Origin: Tamarix chinensis
Lineage: Eukaryota; Streptophyta; Magnoliopsida; Caryophyllales; Tamaricaceae
Length of the DNA: 64,000 nt
NCBI GenBank assembly: GCA_030549775.1
Contig: CM060175.1
Location: forward strand, 9,756,455 to 9,820,454
Direction of reading: 5' to 3'
Shown in pieces: positions 60,440 through 64,000 of this stretch. The translations under genes and the position numbers were made by a program. Position 1 is the stretch's first letter, and the number at the start of each line of letters is the position of its first letter. The notes beneath the pieces were generated by a model. The model searched no databases and was not told where the DNA came from. It saw only the letters and a program-made list of their open reading frames with translations.

Positions 60440-60678
60440 CAAATCTCTTTTGTTGTCCATTTCTCAGCCACAATTAACAAAATTTCATCTGCCATCGCTA
60501 AATATAGATTAGCAATAGCATTTTTCTCCATCTCTTCCCACTTAGTATCAGCTATTCCAGCGGTCCTTCCATCAAGTGCTGCCAAACAGTTGTCTTTCCT
60601 CAATTATGCTTTCACTCTCATTTTCCACAATGTAAAATTATTCCCATTGAATTTCTCTATTTCATACTTCGCCACCAT
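60440..60678 (-). pseudogene. Copia gag N-terminal remnant
   Basis: From the start at 60,678: MVAKYEIEKFNGNNFTLWKM then RVKA-stop-LRKDNCLAALDGRTAG, matching the copia gag N-terminus 'MxxKFEIEKFNGxNFxLWKMKxxAxLxKxxCLxA'. WEEMEKNAIANLYLAMADE continues the helical domain. A stop (TAA) interrupts it. The element is cut off after about 80 codons. Confidence 0.85.
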
Positions 60679-60748
60679 TTCCAATATGTCCCTTTTCCAC
60701 TAATTGGACCCGACTATAGCACGATAAAACTGACTAGATCAACCCAAA

Positions 60749-60759
60749 GCTCAATACCA
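60749..60759 (-). promoter_or_regulatory. Primer-binding site of the truncated copia element
   Basis: GCTCAATACCA on the plus strand corresponds to the tRNA-Met site GCTCTGATACCA with a small change. It lies two bases from an LTR-like start TGTTAAGATTG at 60,762. Confidence 0.65.
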
Positions 60760-60761
60760 CT

Positions 60762-61265
60762 TGTTAAGATTGTTATGGCCCAACTTATAACTAAATTAGA
60801 AATAGAAAATAAAAATTTATAGGCTAATTTGACTTTTGTAGAAAGGACCTTACCATAGTAAAAGGATGCAGCAATTTCTATTGAGGCTAAAGAGAATACA
60901 ACTAAAAGTATCTCTCTGAATGGGAGAAAGCATATACTCAACAAAAGACAAAATATTAGGAGACTCAATCTATAATACTCTCACATATACTCTTGTGATT
61001 CTCATCCTTTTCACTCAAAAAGGGATACAGACTAATGATTAAGTCCCTTCATAAATATAGTTGAGGAGAGGCAGTGCAAAGCTTTCAAGATAACATTTGG
61101 TTGCCCATAACTTTTGAACTCTACATCCTTAATCACAAAAGAAACTATGTTTCCTCAGAATAAGCTTGTGCAACAAGCATTCTGTCATTATCTATTCCCA
61201 ATCCACTATATTTGACTGTGCAAAAAGAAGCGGCTTTGATGTTGCATTATCAACTCGATCATTCT
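60762..61265 (-). repeat. Probable 5' LTR of the truncated copia element
   Basis: Begins TGTTAAGATTGTTATGGCCC on the plus strand, next to the primer site. The right end is not certain: about 500 bases are assumed, to near CTCGATCA at 61,265. The 84-codon minus-strand frame at 60,714-60,968 lies across the boundary and has no domain. Confidence 0.5.
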
Positions 61266-62040
61266 TTAATTTATTATAAGTCCCTCTATTAATAAAAATA
61301 AAATAACCCCATTTGGCACTATTCTTTTCTACTATAACTTATTATTAGAAATTAATTTTAAAACAAGAATTTTTTAAAACTAGTTATTTTCAAGACAATA
61401 TTAATAATGATGAAGTTTTAATAAATAATTGTAAGAAACAAAAGCTTCACTTTTTTCATCCCCTTTTTTCTCCATTGAAGTGTTGAAAAAATAAAATAAC
61501 ATCAAATTAATCTTATATCAAAAATACTCTTACTTGAGAAAAGAAAATTGTGTTAAATGGAAATAATGACTACATAAATATTAACCCTTTAAAAGCTGTT
61601 CCTATTTCAATATGCTATTTAGAACCGAGAATCTAATAAAATAAGACATTATATGATTTTGTTTAATGAACATTAACTAAGGTAGTGTTAAAATTAACAT
61701 AGTCAATCTAATTAAATCTCTCTCTTTTTTAACGTGAAAAAGGTATAAAAAATTGTCAACTAAAAAATAAATAAAATCGTAAAATGAAAACTGTCAAGGT
61801 ATATAGATTGACCCAGCCCAACATTGGCCTAGGCCCAATCAAAGTCTACTAAAAATATCTATGACCCAACCCAAACTATGCCTAATGCCAACCCATCCCA
61901 AGCCCATGCAATGGCTGGGTCTGGATCTAAGTGAATCATTCATTTAATGGAGGTCAATCATTTCCTACTTAGTTAGAAGATAGTAAGTCATAAATTTTGC
62001 CTTATATTATGGTTATTGGGTAGAACTCACCCTAGAAGTT
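61266..62040. other. AT-rich DNA without a recognisable gene
   Basis: No coding domain. At 61,808-61,925 words of the GCCCAACCC / AGCCCAAC type recur, often seen in non-autonomous plant elements, but no termini are visible. Confidence 0.4.
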
Positions 62041-62080
62041 AGCTTAATAAGGGAGGGTGGCGTTGAGTCATAGAACCCCC

Positions 62081-62785
62081 ACATTAGCTTCCTATAGTAC
62101 TTATGTGACCTATAAGTCTCATGCCTTAACAATGGGATCATAATATTTTATACCTCTTAGCAATGACATCCATGACGCTTCTTGTTCACTTTATGACGAT
62201 TTTCTCTCTATCACAGTGTAGGTAGCTCTTCCATAGGTCACTCTTTTCTAGTTTTTTAGCGTGGGTTGTTCAATTGCTTGATAGATCTCACTCTACTACT
62301 TATAGGTAGTCATTTACTTAAGATCATATAAACCTCCACATTAATATCCCATAAAACTAATGTAGGCCTCAAGTCTCCTACTTAAAAAATGGGATCATAG
62401 AAACTCATCCCCCTTAATAATGATATCCACAACACTCCTTGTCCACTCTATGATAGCTCTTTCTACCATATTATAGGTAGCCCTTCCAAAGGTCACTCTG
62501 TTCTAGCTCCATATGTCGTTGCATGAATGCTTTCGCTCTACCACTTGTACTTTCTAATCTACTATTGTCTTAGGATCGAAGGGTATTGATAACACTTTTA
62601 TGACCCTTAGCTAGAACTCACCATACAAAGTAAGAGTGAAAATCATACTAGAGTGCATAGCTAGTGTCACTGACATTGCTTTTAGGGTATAGATTATCAT
62701 GTTTTAAATTGCAAAGATATGAGATTCGAGAACCAAGTTGATAGCATAGGATGCTAATGTGGGGTTTATATGGTCTAAGGATACT
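62081..62785. repeat. Degenerate direct repeat (257-base offset) with an inverted partner
   Basis: A block starting CCACATTA(G/A) near 62,080 recurs near 62,337. Shared words include AATGGGATCATA, GACATCCA(T/C) / GATATCCACA, TTGT(T/C)CACT and AGGTCACTCT. A reversed relative, GGATGCTAATGTGGGGTTTA, lies near 62,748-62,767. The arrangement is unexplained. Confidence 0.6.
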
Positions 62786-62929
62786 CTCTCCACTTAATCT
62801 AGCTTTTGGGGTTGATTTCTACCCAAAGTCATCATACCTTGTGAAGATATGTATTACTATGGAAATTCATGGTGGGTTTACCTTTTTAGAGTGAAAAATC
62901 GTGGTTTTTTAAGTATCACCTTTTGCAAA

Positions 62930-64000
62930 GTTTGTATCTATGAAAATTTCTAGAACCAATTTCAATCTACAAAAACAAGCACAACCTTAAGGTGACCATC
63001 AAATATTTTATTTTCCACTTAATAGCTTCCTAATGCTTTCTATTAAGGTTACAACACCAGCTGCATGTGCAATATCAGAACAAGTGCATACTAAGACACA
63101 TAAGACTAGCAACAACGAATGAATAAGGGATATCTACCATCTTGTTCGTCTCTTTTCATGTAGTTGGACATACTAATCTACTTGACTGAAAATGGCTACC
63201 CAAAAGTACACTGGTTAATTTGGCTCCTTTCATAATTAAGCTTTTAAGTACCCATTTAACATACTTCTCATATAATAGCTACAACTTCACCGCCATCCTA
63301 TCAGGAATGATCTCTATACCAAAAATTTGCTTGACTAGCTCTAAGTCTTTCATATCAAATGACTTCAACAAATCTAATTACAACTTACAAATCCTAAAGA
63401 AATCCTAAGCCACCATTAGCATATCGTCAACATATAAAAAAAAATTAAAAAATTACCTCTAAAGATCTAATAGAACTACATAGGTTCTCTCGTACCCTTG
63501 GGCCAACATGAATAAGTTAATCTTCTTGTGCTATTGTCTTGGAGCTTGCTTCAAACCATATAAGTTTTTCTTCAACTTGAAAACTAAATGCCCTTTTCCC
63601 TGCACCTTGAAAGCTTTAGGCTGCTCCATGTATATATCTTCATCCAAGTCAACATAAAGAAATATAGTCTTAATATCCAATTTCTCTACCACATGATCCA
63701 AGCTAGCTAGCATGCCCAAAAATTACAAGAATTGAAGTCATTTCAGCTAGTGAGAAAATCTCATCGGAATCTACTCCTTTTGCCCAAAACCTTTAACAAC
63801 CAAGTGTGCCTCTCTACAACTTGAACACCCATTTATTTTTTAGTGCCTTTCTAACTTTTGAAAGCTCCACCAACTCATAAGAGTCATTCTTCAACAAGGC
63901 CTCCATCACATACTTCATCACCAACACCAACTTCTATTTTGATGAGTCTTTGCCTGCTCAAAACTCTCAAGTTCTCCATCACTAGTCTGGAATATGGATC
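62930..64000 (-). pseudogene. Copia reverse transcriptase and RNase H remnant running off the right edge
   Basis: Reading right to left: GGCACT..LKNKWVF-type sequence near 63,830, LVVKGFGQKE near 63,790, then the open piece 63,531-63,719 with VEKLDIKTIFLYVDLDEDIY, MEQPKAF and LYGLKQAPRQ. LYVDDMLMVA with the catalytic Asp-Asp lies near 63,415-63,440, and FDMKDLELVKQIFGIEIIPD near 63,300-63,365. SVLLGSHFQSSRL near 63,190 and HWEAIKWKIKYL-like sequence near 63,020 are the RNase H junction. Many stops and frameshifts. The integrase would lie beyond 64,000. It is close to, but not clearly the same insertion as, the gag fragment at 60,440. Confidence 0.85.

Overview
The window is AT-rich plant nuclear DNA, almost certainly from an angiosperm. 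The evidence is Ty1/copia and Ty3/gypsy (chromovirus) LTR retrotransposons, L1-type LINEs, very long LTRs, and the last exons of a plant-specific IRE/IREH-type AGC kinase gene. The species cannot be named from this sequence. Transposable elements and their debris fill most of the window, and nearly every coding remnant carries stops and frameshifts. The only host gene I can support is the kinase fragment on the minus strand at 57,663-59,027.

Layout: 1-3,377 is part of a giant LTR (minus strand) with a degenerate minisatellite. 3,378-5,705 is probably another LTR on the minus strand. 5,706-6,200 is a LINE 3' end. 6,200-8,388 is AT-rich DNA with a (TA)n tract. 8,389-46,870 is a nested stack. 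A LINE (8,389-9,674 resuming at about 44,710-46,870) was split by a non-autonomous SIRE-like copia element (9,675-44,709, minus). That element was then invaded by three others: a gypsy chromovirus with its own two LTRs (11,287-25,602, plus), a 5.3-kb solo LTR with a perfect 5-bp target duplication (31,714-37,010), and a copia element sitting inside the outer element's right LTR (38,346-43,440, minus). 48,600-54,158 holds further LTR material. 55,930-57,094 is a LINE 3' end with an (AAT)n tail lying just downstream of, and convergent with, the kinase gene. The last kinase exons follow. The remainder holds copia remnants: a primer-binding site plus gag at 60,440-60,759, and reverse transcriptase/RNase H running off the right edge.

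The most unusual signal is not a gene. The long LTRs carry arrays of short hairpins near their 3' halves (16,561-17,110; 24,485-24,970; 35,731-36,058; 36,135-36,250) and another hairpin near the LTR 3' end (36,877-36,923; 48,641-48,688). The stems differ between units or between LTR families by paired, compensatory changes. This looks like selection, or copying bias, for structure in the retrotransposon leader RNA or DNA. The second notable feature is the outer copia element: it keeps SIRE-like LTRs, primer site and a gag remnant, but has no recognisable pol and instead carries an ORF resembling the 'putative plant transposon protein' domain.
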